From contig UBMU01000042.1 of NCBI GenBank assembly GCA_900466605.1, forward strand, positions 1 through 64,000: a stretch of DNA of 64,000 bases. Direction: 5' to 3'. Under the pieces are notes generated by a model. That model saw only the letters and a program-made list of their open reading frames with translations. It was not told the origin of the DNA and made no database searches. Made by a program: the position numbers and the translations under genes. Source of the stretch: Hyphomicrobiales bacterium (GTDB taxonomy: Bacteria > Pseudomonadota > Alphaproteobacteria > Rhizobiales > Rhizobiaceae). Within the stretch, counting starts at the first letter, position 1, and each line of letters opens with the position of its first letter. This document shows positions 51,046-59,893 of this stretch, piece by piece.

Positions 51046-53835
51046 CTAGTATTGAACGGACAAGGAATCGATCCGAGCAGCTTTCGGTGGAGCGAACTTT
51101 GTCAGATCTATCCCATCAACTGCAGTTCGATACTCCTCGATGCTCGGCGTACGGCCGAGGATCGCAGACAGAACCACCAGCGGGGTCGAGGCCAGGAGCG
51201 ATTCACCCTTCTTCTCTGCGGTATCCTCGACGACGCGTCCCTGGAACAAACGGGTCGAAGTCGCCAGAACGGTATCACCCTTCTCCGCCTTTTCCTGGTT
51301 GCCCATGCAAAGGTTGCAGCCCGGACGCTCGAGATAGAGGATGTTCTCGTATTCTGTCCGGTTGGCGGTCTTTGGCTTCAGGTCATCGAATTCGAAGCCC
51401 GAGTATTTCTGCAGGATTTCCCAATCCCCTTCGGCCTTCAGTTCATCGATAATGTTGTAGGTCGGAGCGGCGACAACCAGCGGCGCCTTGAACTCGACCT
51501 TGCCCTCGGCCTTCTCGATGTTCTTCAGCATCTGGGCGACGATCTTCATGTCGCCCTTGTGCACCATGCACGAGCCCACGAAGCCGAGGTCGACCTTCTT
51601 GGTGCCACCGTAGTAGGAAACCGGGCGGATCGTGTCGTGCGTGTAGCGGCGCGAGACGTCGGCGTTGTTGACATCAGGATCCGCGATCATCGGCTCGTCG
51701 ATAACGTCGAGATCGACGACGACTTCCGCGAAATATTTCGCATTGGCGTCGGGGGTCAGCGCCGGCTTCGCGCCGGAACGGATCTCGGCAATGCGCTCGT
51801 CGGCCTTGTTGATCAGGCCCTTCAGCGTCTGCGCCGCATTGTCCATGCCCTTGTCGATCATGATCTGGATGCGCGACTTGGCGATCTCCAGGCTCTCGAT
51901 CAGCGTCTCATCCTCGGAGATGCAGATGGAGGCCTTGGCCTTCATCTCGGCCGTCCAGTCGGTGAACGTGAAGGCCTGGTCGGCGAGAAGCGTGCCGATG
52001 TGGACTTCGATGATGCGGCCCTGGAAGACGTTGTCGCCGTGCTGCTTGAGCATCTGCGCCTGCGTCGCATGGACCACGTCGCGGAAGTCCATGTAGGGCT
52101 GCATCGTGCCCTTGAAGGTGACCTTGACCGACTGCGGGATCGGCATGGTTGCTTCGCCGGTGGCGAGTGCCAGCGCGACCGTTCCCGAGTCAGCACCGAA
52201 GGCAACGCCCTTCGACATGCGGGTATGGCTGTCGCCACCGATGATGATCGCCCAGTCGTCCACGGTGATGTCGTTCAGCACCTTATGGATGACGTCGGTC
52301 ATCGAGTGATAGACGCCCTTCGGATCGCGGGCGGTGATGACGCCGAAGTTGTTCATGAACGACATGAGCTTCGGAATATTGGCCTGTGCCTTCTTGTCCC
52401 AGACGGATGCCGTGTGGCAACCCGACTGGTAGGCGCCGTCGACCAGCGGCGAAATGACCGTTGCCGCCATCGCCTCGAGTTCCTGCGCGGTCATTAGGCC
52501 GGTCGTGTCCTGCGAGCCGACGATGTTCACTTTCACGCGAACGTCTGAACCGGCATGCAATACCTTGCCCGGTGTCACGCCGACGGCGTTGCGATTGAAG
52601 ATCTTTTCGACAGCAGTCAGTCCCTGACCTTCGATTGCAATCTCCTTGTTCGGGGCGAAGACCGGCGTCGGCTCGACGCCCAGCGTTTGTGCCGCGAACG
52701 TCTGGAGCTTCTTTCCGAAGACGATGGCATAGGAGCTGCCCGCCTTCATGAATTCCATCTTCTGGGGCGTGAAGGCTGCCGCAACATCGACCAGCTCCTT
52801 GCCGTTCTCGTCGCAGAGCTTCTTGTTCTTTGCGTCGATCTTCAGCACGGTACCGGTCTCGACCGAGAACTTCTGCTCAAGGACCGGGTTGCCGTCGTTG
52901 TTCAAGATCGGCTTACCGTCCTCGCCAGTCTTTTTGACCCAGTTCTTGAGATTGATGCCGATGCCACCGGTCACGTCCACCGTGGTCGCAAAGATTGGCG
53001 AAATGCCGTTGGTGCCCGCGACAACAGGGGCGAAGTTGACGAAGGGCACATAGGGGCTCGCCTGCTTGCCGGTCCACAGCGCTACATTGTTCACGCCAGA
53101 CATTCGCGACGAGCCCACACCCATCGTGCCCTTTTCGGCGATCATCATCACGCGCTTGTCCGGATGCTGCTTCTGCAGAGCCACGATTTCCTGCTGCGCT
53201 TCGGGGGTGATCATACACTGGCCGTGCAATTGGCGGTCGGAGCGCGAATGCGCCTGATTGCCCGGGGACAGAAGGTCGGTCGAGATGTCGCCTTCCGCTG
53301 CGATGAAGGTGACGACCTTGATCTCGTCCTCGACATCCGGAAGCTTGGTGAAGAACTCGGCCTTGGCATAGCTCTCGAGAACATCCTTGGCGAGGGCATT
53401 ACCCGCCTTGTAAGCATCGCGCAGCCGGAACATGTCAGCGTCATAAAGGAAGACCTGCGTCTTCAAGACTTCAGCCGCCTGCACGGCAATCGCGGCGTCG
53501 TGCCCAAGTGCGACGTCGAGTAGAACCTGGATCGAGGGTCCACCCTTCATGTGCGACAGCAGTTCCAGGGCAAATGTGGGCGTGATCTCTGGAACGATCG
53601 TTTCCCCAAGAATGATCTTCTTCAGGAACGCCGCCTTCACGCCAGCCGCGCTGGTCGTGCCCGGCAGCGTATTGTATATGAAGAAATTCAGGGCACCTGC
53701 CCGATGCTCGTTACCGGTATCCTCAATCAGAGCAATGATTTCACCGACGAGACCGCCGTCGTCGATCGGTTTTGGGGCAAGCCCCTGATTTTCTCTGCTT
53801 TTGATCTCGGCCAGGTAATCTAAGTAAAGGTTCAT
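51046..53835 (-). CDS. acnB: Aconitate hydratase B (bifunctional aconitase/2-methylisocitrate dehydratase)
   Basis: The intact 929-residue AcnB interconverts citrate and isocitrate in the TCA cycle. It has the AcnB-specific N-terminal HEAT-like domain (NLYLDYLAEI to about 160) before the core. Iron-sulfur ligands are seen as Cys in GSCMVHKGD (about 755) and CNLC (about 841 and 844). The active-site region GGDSHTRMSKGVAFGADSG is intact. The ATG at 53835 is chosen; a longer frame upstream is unlike the family. The 3' part is duplicated as a remnant at 831-1980. Confidence 0.95.
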   Translation of the reverse strand: MNLYLDYLAEIKSRENQGLAPKPIDDGGLVGEIIALIEDTGNEHRAGALNFFIYNTLPGTTSAAGVKAAFLKKIILGETIVPEITPTFALELLSHMKGGPSIQVLLDVALGHDAAIAVQAAEVLKTQVFLYDADMFRLRDAYKAGNALAKDVLESYAKAEFFTKLPDVEDEIKVVTFIAAEGDISTDLLSPGNQAHSRSDRQLHGQCMITPEAQQEIVALQKQHPDKRVMMIAEKGTMGVGSSRMSGVNNVALWTGKQASPYVPFVNFAPVVAGTNGISPIFATTVDVTGGIGINLKNWVKKTGEDGKPILNNDGNPVLEQKFSVETGTVLKIDAKNKKLCDENGKELVDVAAAFTPQKMEFMKAGSSYAIVFGKKLQTFAAQTLGVEPTPVFAPNKEIAIEGQGLTAVEKIFNRNAVGVTPGKVLHAGSDVRVKVNIVGSQDTTGLMTAQELEAMAATVISPLVDGAYQSGCHTASVWDKKAQANIPKLMSFMNNFGVITARDPKGVYHSMTDVIHKVLNDITVDDWAIIIGGDSHTRMSKGVAFGADSGTVALALATGEATMPIPQSVKVTFKGTMQPYMDFRDVVHATQAQMLKQHGDNVFQGRIIEVHIGTLLADQAFTFTDWTAEMKAKASICISEDETLIESLEIAKSRIQIMIDKGMDNAAQTLKGLINKADERIAEIRSGAKPALTPDANAKYFAEVVVDLDVIDEPMIADPDVNNADVSRRYTHDTIRPVSYYGGTKKVDLGFVGSCMVHKGDMKIVAQMLKNIEKAEGKVEFKAPLVVAAPTYNIIDELKAEGDWEILQKYSGFEFDDLKPKTANRTEYENILYLERPGCNLCMGNQEKAEKGDTVLATSTRLFQGRVVEDTAEKKGESLLASTPLVVLSAILGRTPSIEEYRTAVDGIDLTKFAPPKAARIDSLSVQY

Positions 53836-53950
53836 CTCAATCCCAACGTCATTAGGTCTGTGGCACTGAAGCGCCGCGCCACCAACGGCAGTGTTATTCG
53901 GCCCGAGGTCATACCGGTTTTGAGCGCGACAACCAAGCCCGATTGACGTG

Positions 53951-53978
53951 ATATCGCACTTCATTAGAGAAGTGATAT
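53951..53978. promoter_or_regulatory. Imperfect inverted repeat upstream of acnB
   Basis: ATATC-GC-ACTTC and GAAGTGATAT form an imperfect inverted repeat (two-base bulge), 116-143 bases upstream of the acnB start and just before the divergent HAD gene. It may be an operator for either gene. There is no T run, so a terminator is unlikely. Confidence 0.3.
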
Positions 53979-54084
53979 TTAATGTTCAGGTTTAATCAGC
54001 TAGAAATGAGGTCGATGCTGCTTGAAAGGCCTTGAGAGCCGAGCTCGTTGATCTCACCCCCGATAGTTCCCTGCCTACATCCTT

Positions 54085-54762
54085 GTGAAAGCTGTTCCTT
54101 TGTCCATTGATCCCCTGAAACGCTATTCGGCTTTCCTCTTCGACATGGACGGCACTATTTTAAGTTCCGCTGCGGCTGCTGAGCGGGTCTGGGGAGAATG
54201 GGCGCGGCGACATGGTTTGGTCCCTGCGGAATTTCTGCCGACGATGCACGGCAAGCGTGGCATTGACACCATCAGTCAGCTTGCCCTCCCCGGGATTGAT
54301 CCGTTGGAGGAAGCCGCCGCGATCGAGCGTGCCGAGTTGGAAGATGTGGAAGGTGTGATTGCCATCCCAGGGGCTCGCGAATTCCTTGCCGCCCTACCGC
54401 CCGAGAAATGGGCAATCGTGACGTCTTCAAGTAAGGCCCTGGCATTACGTCGCCTTGAGGCTGCTCGCCTTCGCGTACCTCAATTTCTTATAACAGGCGA
54501 AGACGTCAAGATCGGAAAGCCCAATCCGCAGGGCTATCTGCTTGGCGCGAAGCGGCTAGGGGTCCCGCCTGTCAAATGTCTCGTCTTCGAAGACGTAGAA
54601 GCTGGGGCTAACGCCGGGATCGCCGCCGGATCGTCGGTCATGATCATCGAGCATGCCGGGCACAAACTCGATGTGGCCGGAAGTCAATCCATCCCCGACT
54701 ACGCGAGAGTTGTTCCCGTCGTTCATGACGATGGGTCGATCTCCATCTCTGAGAAAAGCTAA
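54085..54762 (+). CDS. HAD-superfamily phosphatase (sugar-phosphate phosphatase type)
   Basis: The 225-residue protein has all HAD motifs: nucleophile FDMDGT near 19-24, motif II TSSSKAL, Lys in KIGKPNP and acidic VFEDVEAG. A C1 helical cap lies between them. It resembles the GPP1/YniC-like branch that hydrolyses small sugar or glycerol phosphates. The exact substrate cannot be told. It starts at a GTG, 250 bases from the divergent acnB start. Confidence 0.85.
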   Translation: MKAVPLSIDPLKRYSAFLFDMDGTILSSAAAAERVWGEWARRHGLVPAEFLPTMHGKRGIDTISQLALPGIDPLEEAAAIERAELEDVEGVIAIPGAREFLAALPPEKWAIVTSSSKALALRRLEAARLRVPQFLITGEDVKIGKPNPQGYLLGAKRLGVPPVKCLVFEDVEAGANAGIAAGSSVMIIEHAGHKLDVAGSQSIPDYARVVPVVHDDGSISISEKS

Positions 54763-55356
54763 GTCCGCCACCCCATCCTCGCGACTTCACCGAGATAAGG
54801 CGTCATTCCCTTTATGTGGGTGCCTTGTCGGCTCTTCGAGCAATATCGACGGGTCATATCGGGCTTGTCGGCAGCGGATCGGTCGGTTGACAACCATGAT
54901 GCCATCGGGACGGCGAGCTGAACCGTAACACGACTTACAGGGTGGCCGGAGCATCGCGGCGGCAGTCTATGCAGCGATCGGTTCCGATATCTTCATATCC
55001 GTTTCACCATCGCTACTCCATCCGCTCCGAACCGCACACGTGCTGCCGACGAAAGAAGCAGGCTGTTACAAAACGCGGCTGCGACCCCATGTCCGACAAG
55101 CCCAAAGCGGCAAGGTGCAGAATTTTACGATAGCGTTCGTTTGATACTTGGAAATGTCTGATTTCCAGTGCCTTCAGTCCAGGAAGCACGGCAGACTGCG
55201 CCACGACCGAGCACGGCTCGTCTGGAACAAATAACCGACAATAGCATTTTGTAGATCAGAGGCGGTTCGCTTCAACCTTTCCAAAGTTCCAACGCCTGCT
55301 CCCTCAGGGGCCACTTTGGCAATGGCAACAGAGTTCTCTTAAGGGAGGATGTTGTG
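54763..55356. other. Intergenic region without a recognisable gene
   Basis: About 590 bases between the HAD gene and the small ORF contain only short frames on both strands without start signals. No repeats or RNA genes were recognised. The last 20 bases hold the ribosome binding site of the next gene. Confidence 0.5.
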
Positions 55357-55584
55357 ATGTCTCGTAAAATCGCTGGTCGGCATGATGAGCCGCTACGTTC
55401 TGACGATCTCCGAAAGTGCCACATGGTCCTGGATACAATCTGTAGAGATTTCGGGATCGAGCCGGGATCAGAGGAAGCTGATCGTATAGCGGCGATCACT
55501 ATCGAGCTCTATCAGCAGGGTGTGCGAGATGTTAGCCAACTGAAGCATATTGTCGATGCCGCGCGGGGCCTTGAGCTCAAATGA
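55357..55584 (+). CDS. Small hypothetical protein
   Basis: This 75-residue soluble protein has two helices: 'DDLRKCHMVLDTICRDFGIE' and 'EADRIAAITIELYQQGVRD'. The ATG has AGGGAGGA 7 bases upstream, which supports expression; a GTG directly before it is the alternative. Its make-up resembles small proteins common in rhizobia, but I do not recognise a named family. It stands alone. Confidence 0.65.
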   Translation: MSRKIAGRHDEPLRSDDLRKCHMVLDTICRDFGIEPGSEEADRIAAITIELYQQGVRDVSQLKHIVDAARGLELK

Positions 55585-55725
55585 GTGAATGCAATGGACA
55601 GAGCATTTTGCCTTTCGCTCAATTAGCGTCCTCTCCGTTCCGGTTCAGATTATCCTCGAAGCTTTGAGCTGCAATCGGGCGATACCTTTTCATTTCCAGG
55701 CCATACTAGCGAGGGATGTTTTGAA

Positions 55726-55754
55726 CGTTTCAGCGAGGCAGCGCCGCTGAAACG
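55726..55754 (-). terminator. Possible terminator hairpin downstream of kduD
   Basis: CGTTTCAGCG and CGCTGAAACG form a perfect 10-bp stem with a 9-base loop, 107 bases after the kduD stop. No T run follows on the minus strand (TTCAAAAC), so it would be a weak or Rho-assisted terminator, or an mRNA end-stabilising hairpin. Confidence 0.4.
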
Positions 55755-55860
55755 CGCTATCGAAGCTTCACCGGTTCAAAGGGCCTGTCAAAGGGTCTGC
55801 GGCTAACAAGTGGCGGCGGCTCGCCTAGGAACGTCCAAGCCAAATGCGACCTCTGAACCG

Positions 55861-56613
55861 TCACCTTGCCAGCCACCCACCATCGACGGGCAGAACGATG
55901 CCGTGAACATAGTCGGACGCTCTTGATGCCAGAAAGACTGCTGCGCCGCCCAGTTGCGCTGGATCACCCCAATGACCAGCTGGGATGCGGGCAAGGATGC
56001 CGGCGCTGCGCTCAGGATCCTCCCGAAGCGCGGTGGTGTTGTTGGTCACGAAGTAGCCTGGCGCAATAGCATTGACGTTGATGCCCTTACCTGCCCATTC
56101 GCAAGCAAGGAGACGCGTCAGCCCGGCAAGTCCACTCTTCGAGGCCGTGTAGGATGGAATGCGGATGCCACCTTGAAAGGACAATAGCGAGGCGATGTTG
56201 ATGATCTTGCCGCTGCCTCGGTCCAGCATATGCCGGGCGGCAGCCTGCGACAGGAAAAAGACGCTTTTCAGATTGGTGTCCATGACTGCATCCCAATCGG
56301 CCTCGGTGAAGTCGATGGCGTCGGCACGGCGGATGATGCCGGCATTGTTGATGAGGATGTCAAGCTTGCCGAACGTCGCAACCGTTTCGTCAATGATATC
56401 CTTCGTCGGCTCGATCGAGCCAAGATCGGCCTTGATGGCGTGAAAGCCAGCACCGGCCTTGCGAACCGCAGCTTCCGTTTCGTCCATCGATGAGCGGCCA
56501 ACGCCAACGATTGAGGCACCGGCCGCAGCCATTGCTACGGCAATTGCCTGGCCAAGGCCGGTATTGGCGCCGGTAACGACCGCCACTTTGCCGGAAAGGT
56601 CGAACATGGTCAT
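55861..56613 (-). CDS. kduD: 2-dehydro-3-deoxy-D-gluconate 5-dehydrogenase KduD
   Basis: The 250-residue SDR has TGANTGLG (about 15-22), NNAG, and the catalytic YTASK near 152. 'NINVNAIAPGYF'-type features are present (GINVNAIAPGYFVTNNT), as is the C-terminus VDGGWLAR typical of KduD. It reduces 2,5-diketo-3-deoxygluconate (DKII) to 2-keto-3-deoxygluconate (KDG). It is the last gene of the operon, close behind kdgF. Confidence 0.93.
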   Translation of the reverse strand: MTMFDLSGKVAVVTGANTGLGQAIAVAMAAAGASIVGVGRSSMDETEAAVRKAGAGFHAIKADLGSIEPTKDIIDETVATFGKLDILINNAGIIRRADAIDFTEADWDAVMDTNLKSVFFLSQAAARHMLDRGSGKIINIASLLSFQGGIRIPSYTASKSGLAGLTRLLACEWAGKGINVNAIAPGYFVTNNTTALREDPERSAGILARIPAGHWGDPAQLGGAAVFLASRASDYVHGIVLPVDGGWLAR

Positions 56614-56620
56614 CTCAGGC

Positions 56621-56959
56621 TCACTTCAGAAATTCTGCACGGTGCGGCGTGAAGGTATCAATCAGCCGACCCTTTTCCAGCGCCTTCACGCCATGCACGA
56701 GATTTGGCGGGACGATGAAGCTTCCGCCCTGAGCAAGGGTTTCGGTGCGGCCATCGATCGTCACCTCGAATGAGCCCTCCGCCACATAGCTTGCCTGAAT
56801 ATGCGGATGCGAGTGCTGTGCACCGACTGCATCCTTCTCAAAGGCAACCTCCACCATCATCATCTCCGGTAGATAGGTCATGATGCGGCGGGTGACACCC
56901 GGTTCCGGGTTGACCCACTCGGCACCGCTAGCCGATACGAAAAGATCACTCGCTGTCAT
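56621..56959 (-). CDS. kdgF: Cupin KdgF, uronate linearisation
   Basis: The 112-residue single cupin has the metal motif 'GAQHSHPHIQASYVAEGSFE' and 'IVPPNLVHGVKAL'. These match KdgF, which converts unsaturated uronates (4,5-unsaturated galacturonate) to their linear ketone form. It lies between kduI and kduD in a tight operon, as expected for pectin or uronate breakdown. Confidence 0.9.
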   Translation of the reverse strand: MTASDLFVSASGAEWVNPEPGVTRRIMTYLPEMMMVEVAFEKDAVGAQHSHPHIQASYVAEGSFEVTIDGRTETLAQGGSFIVPPNLVHGVKALEKGRLIDTFTPHRAEFLK

Positions 56960-56968
56960 CGTGCATCC

Positions 56969-57811
56969 TCACTTCAGATCGTCGATGGCAACGAGATCGA
57001 CGTCGGTATAGTCGACATTGTCGCCGGCCATTGCCCAGATGAACGTATAGCTCGACGTGCCGGCCCCGGAATGGATCGACCAGCCAGGCGAAAGAATGGC
57101 CTCCTCGTTCTTGACAATAAGGTGGCGCGTCTCCTGCGGCTCGCCCATCAGATGCAGAACGCGAGCCTTTTCCGGCAAATCGAAGTAGAGATAGGCTTCC
57201 ATGCGCCGGTCATGGACATGGCAGGGCATCGTATTCCACACCGAGCCTTCCGCGAGCGTCGTCATGCCGACGACGAGCTGGCAGGTCCTGACGCCGTCTG
57301 GATGGATGAACTGAAAGATCGAGCGCTCATTGCTGGTTGCCTGAGAGCCGAGATCAACCCGCTTGGCATCAGAGATGCCTATATGCTTTGCAGGGTGGCG
57401 GACATGCGCCGGAGCGCTGAGCAGGTAGAATTTTGCCGGCTGCTCGGCCGACACGGACCGGAATGTTACCGAAGCCCCCATACCGGCATAGACCATGTCG
57501 CGGGTGCCAGCCTTAAACTCTTCCCCATCAACGCTGACGATGCCGGCACCACCAATATTGACGGCAATCAGCTCGCGCCTGGCTAGAAGCGTGTCGGTGC
57601 CGGCAGGCTTGATCGTTTCCAATGAGAGCGGTGCAGACGTCGGCATTGCGCCCCCGACGATCATCCGGTCGTAGTTGGTGTAGTGAAGCTGGATGCGCTC
57701 CGCCACGAAGAGCGGCGGCAGCAGAAAACTCTCGCGAAGTTCCTCGGTGCTGAAGCGTGCCGCCGTCTTCGGATCGATTGCAAAGCGATTGGTGAAATCC
57801 GTGTGGCCCAT
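56969..57811 (-). CDS. kduI: 5-keto-4-deoxyuronate isomerase KduI
   Basis: The 280-residue cupin isomerase shows the KduI metal site 'MPCHVHDRRMEAYLYF' and a later His in WSIHSGAGTSSYTFIWAM. It also has the N-terminal 'FSTEELRESFLLPPLF' and 'LHYTNYDRMIVGGAMP'. It converts 5-keto-4-deoxyuronate (DKI) to DKII for KduD. The ATG at 57811 follows GGAGGAAC; the longer upstream frame is not needed. Confidence 0.95.
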   Translation of the reverse strand: MGHTDFTNRFAIDPKTAARFSTEELRESFLLPPLFVAERIQLHYTNYDRMIVGGAMPTSAPLSLETIKPAGTDTLLARRELIAVNIGGAGIVSVDGEEFKAGTRDMVYAGMGASVTFRSVSAEQPAKFYLLSAPAHVRHPAKHIGISDAKRVDLGSQATSNERSIFQFIHPDGVRTCQLVVGMTTLAEGSVWNTMPCHVHDRRMEAYLYFDLPEKARVLHLMGEPQETRHLIVKNEEAILSPGWSIHSGAGTSSYTFIWAMAGDNVDYTDVDLVAIDDLK

Positions 57812-57873
57812 AAGTGTTCCTCCTTCCGTCCATTTTTTGCTCACCGTCAGTGACACACTGACGGTACCGCTTG

Positions 57874-58785
57874 TTATCTGCGGTGCGGTGCTACCAACTT
57901 TTCGAGCATCGAAACCTCTTCCGCTGTAAGATCGGTCAAGGGCGCGCGCACTGGACCGCTGGCAAAGCCCTGGAGGCGCACGCCTGCTTTGACCGCTGAT
58001 ACGGCGTAACCCTTGCGGCGGTTGCGTATCTCCATGAACGGGAAGAAGAAGTCGCGCAGGATGCGGTTCGTGGTTTCCGTCTTCCCAGCCCGTAGAGCCG
58101 TATAGAACTCCTGTGCCAGAGCCGGCACGAAGTTAAAGACCGCCGACGAATAGGTAGTTACACCCGCGCCGAGATAGGCATCTGCAAAGAGCTCTGCAGT
58201 CGGCATGCCGCCGAGATAGGTGAGCCGGTCGCCGATGGTTGCAGTAATCTGTCGTACCAACCCGATTTCGCCAGAGCCATCCTTGAAGCCAACGAGGTTG
58301 GGGCAAACCTCGCAAAGCCTTGCAAGGGTATCTGCCGACAGGATGGCGTTGTCACGGTTATAGACCATGACGCCGATGTCGACTGCGTCACAAACCGCCT
58401 TCACGTGTGCAAAGAGGCCGTCCTGGCTGGCATCGATGAGATATTGCGGCAAGAGCAGGATGCCGTCAGCGCCCGCCTCTTCTGCCAATCTGGCGATCCG
58501 GATGGCCATCTTCGTACCGTATCCGCATCCCGACACGATCGGCGTTGTGCCTGCAGACGCCTTGGCCGCACGCACCACCTCCGGGATTTCGTCAGGCGTC
58601 AGCGAAAAGAATTCCCCGGTACCACCGGCGGCAAAGAGAACGCTCGCGCCGAAACCTGAAAGCCAGCCGACATGGTCTTCGTAGACAGGCCGATTGAAGC
58701 GATCGTCAGCGTTAAACGGCGTGACGGGAAAAGAAAGAAGGCCCGCGCCAAGAGCAGCCTTCAAAGCAATAGGGTCCAGTGCCAT
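57874..58785 (-). CDS. kdgD: 5-dehydro-4-deoxyglucarate dehydratase (DapA/NAL family)
   Basis: The 303-residue protein is a DapA-type TIM barrel with the Schiff-base Lys in VGFKDGSG, Tyr in VMVYNRD, and the N-terminal 'LSFPVTPFNADDRF'. The GGTGEFFSL loop is the one seen in KdgD, not DapA. It turns 5-dehydro-4-deoxyglucarate into 2,5-dioxopentanoate with loss of water and CO2, in aldarate breakdown. It is the first gene of the operon, with ribosome binding site GGAGGAT, behind the GntR-type operator. Confidence 0.92.
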   Translation of the reverse strand: MALDPIALKAALGAGLLSFPVTPFNADDRFNRPVYEDHVGWLSGFGASVLFAAGGTGEFFSLTPDEIPEVVRAAKASAGTTPIVSGCGYGTKMAIRIARLAEEAGADGILLLPQYLIDASQDGLFAHVKAVCDAVDIGVMVYNRDNAILSADTLARLCEVCPNLVGFKDGSGEIGLVRQITATIGDRLTYLGGMPTAELFADAYLGAGVTTYSSAVFNFVPALAQEFYTALRAGKTETTNRILRDFFFPFMEIRNRRKGYAVSAVKAGVRLQGFASGPVRAPLTDLTAEEVSMLEKLVAPHRR

Positions 58786-58835
58786 GGATATCCTCCGGAC
58801 AGAGAGAAAGTCGATGGCAGTGAAAGTAACAGAGA

Positions 58836-58862
58836 TATGATGACTGTCAACAACTCATCATA
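58836..58862. promoter_or_regulatory. Inverted repeat upstream of the kdgD-kduI-kdgF-kduD operon (probable GntR operator)
   Basis: TATGATGA (58836-58843) and TCATCATA (58855-58862) are perfect inverted 8-base arms with an 11-base spacer, about 50 bases before the kdgD start. AT-rich ATGATGA arms suit FadR-subfamily GntR proteins, and a gene of that type is next to it. I infer autoregulation of the uronate operon. Confidence 0.65.
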
Positions 58863-58878
58863 CAATAATTGAAATCAC

Positions 58879-59619
58879 TTATCCGCGCTTGATGAAATTC
58901 CGGTAGCGCTGTTGGCTTCCCTTCAGGTGGAGACGCATCGCCTCTCGGGCCGCGGCCTCATCCTGATCCGATATCGCCCGGGCAATTCGCAAATGCTCAG
59001 CTTGGATCTGCAGGAGGTACTCCTCCGAGGACCGCTCTGCACCACCCTCGGCCAAGACGCCTCTTGGAATGATTTGCTTGCCGACCAATTGTAAAAACTC
59101 GCGAAACCGGGGATTGCTGGTGGAATCAGCTATCGCCAGGTGAAAGGCCCTGTCTGCCTCGACCGTCGGCTTTTGATCCTGCTTAAGTCGCTCGATCTCG
59201 TCATAGGCCTCAAGAATTGCCTCCTCCTGGGCCGGAGAACGCCGCATAGCAGCAAGGCCGGCAGCTTCGATTTCGATCGCAGCCCGCAGCTCCAGCATTT
59301 CAAGCAATGAGGAGATCTTATTGGGATCGGCGCTTTTAAACCCATCATAAGCGCCAGCCGGAGGCGTCAGGACGAAGACGCCGACCCCGTGACGCGCTTC
59401 GACCAGCCCGTCGGCGCGAAGAGACGCGATCGCCTCACGGATCACTGTGCGGCTGACCTCGTATTCCTGCGTCAGGCCGCCTTCCGTTGGCAAGCGATCG
59501 CCAGGCTTCATAGCGCCTGACGTAATCGACTCGCGCAGGCGGCGCGATACCATTTCCACCAACGTTTCACCGCTTTTGCGTTGCTCCGGCCCCGACTGCT
59601 GAACCACACTGCGCCCCAT
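58879..59619 (-). CDS. GntR-family (FadR subfamily) transcriptional regulator of uronate genes
   Basis: The 246-residue protein has an N-terminal winged HTH (about 15-80: 'LRESITSGAMKPGDRLPTEG', 'VSRTVIREAIASLRADGLVE') and an all-helical FCD sensor domain (about 95-230) with metal-type His/Asp in 'EADRAFHLAIADSTSNPRF' and 'IQAEHLRIARAI'. Members often sense aldonates or uronates. It is divergent from the enolase-family gene and upstream of the kdgD operon. The ATG at 59619 is chosen over an upstream start that lacks a binding site. Confidence 0.92.
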   Translation of the reverse strand: MGRSVVQQSGPEQRKSGETLVEMVSRRLRESITSGAMKPGDRLPTEGGLTQEYEVSRTVIREAIASLRADGLVEARHGVGVFVLTPPAGAYDGFKSADPNKISSLLEMLELRAAIEIEAAGLAAMRRSPAQEEAILEAYDEIERLKQDQKPTVEADRAFHLAIADSTSNPRFREFLQLVGKQIIPRGVLAEGGAERSSEEYLLQIQAEHLRIARAISDQDEAAAREAMRLHLKGSQQRYRNFIKRG

Positions 59620-59702
59620 GTTTATCCCCGTTCTCTGTCGATCTAGACATCCCGAACGACGCCTGACTGTCAAGGGACTGGAAGAATCCGATTGACCAGA
59701 AC

Positions 59703-59732
59703 GCGTCAGACATATTATGACATTACTGACGC
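59703..59732. promoter_or_regulatory. Inverted repeat in the divergent gntR/enolase-family promoter region
   Basis: GCGTCAG (59703-59709) and CTGACGC (59726-59732) are perfect 7-base inverted arms around an AT-rich 16-base spacer containing ATTATGACAT. It is 84 bases upstream of the GntR start and 161 before the enolase-family start. It may be a second operator for the same regulator, though the arms differ from those at 58836. Confidence 0.45.
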
Positions 59733-59893
59733 CGTATTACAAGCAAGCATGCTTAGGCCTTCGGCGAAGGATTCGCCACGCGCGTCAGCGACCGAAAAGT
59801 CCGGTCGATGAGGCGCAAGAACTGCGGATCGAACCTTCGACATTGCCGTATCCGGCCATTGGCCGGACACAGAACGAACCTGGAGGAGAACAC

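Noticed and set aside
50893..52497. 534-codon open frame on the plus strand
   Set aside because: It is antisense to acnB, whose conserved protein is certain. Long antisense frames are expected in GC-rich coding DNA.
53003..53250. Frameshift in intact acnB
   Set aside because: The frame is continuous from 53835 to 51046, and the open frames on other strands here are antisense artefacts.
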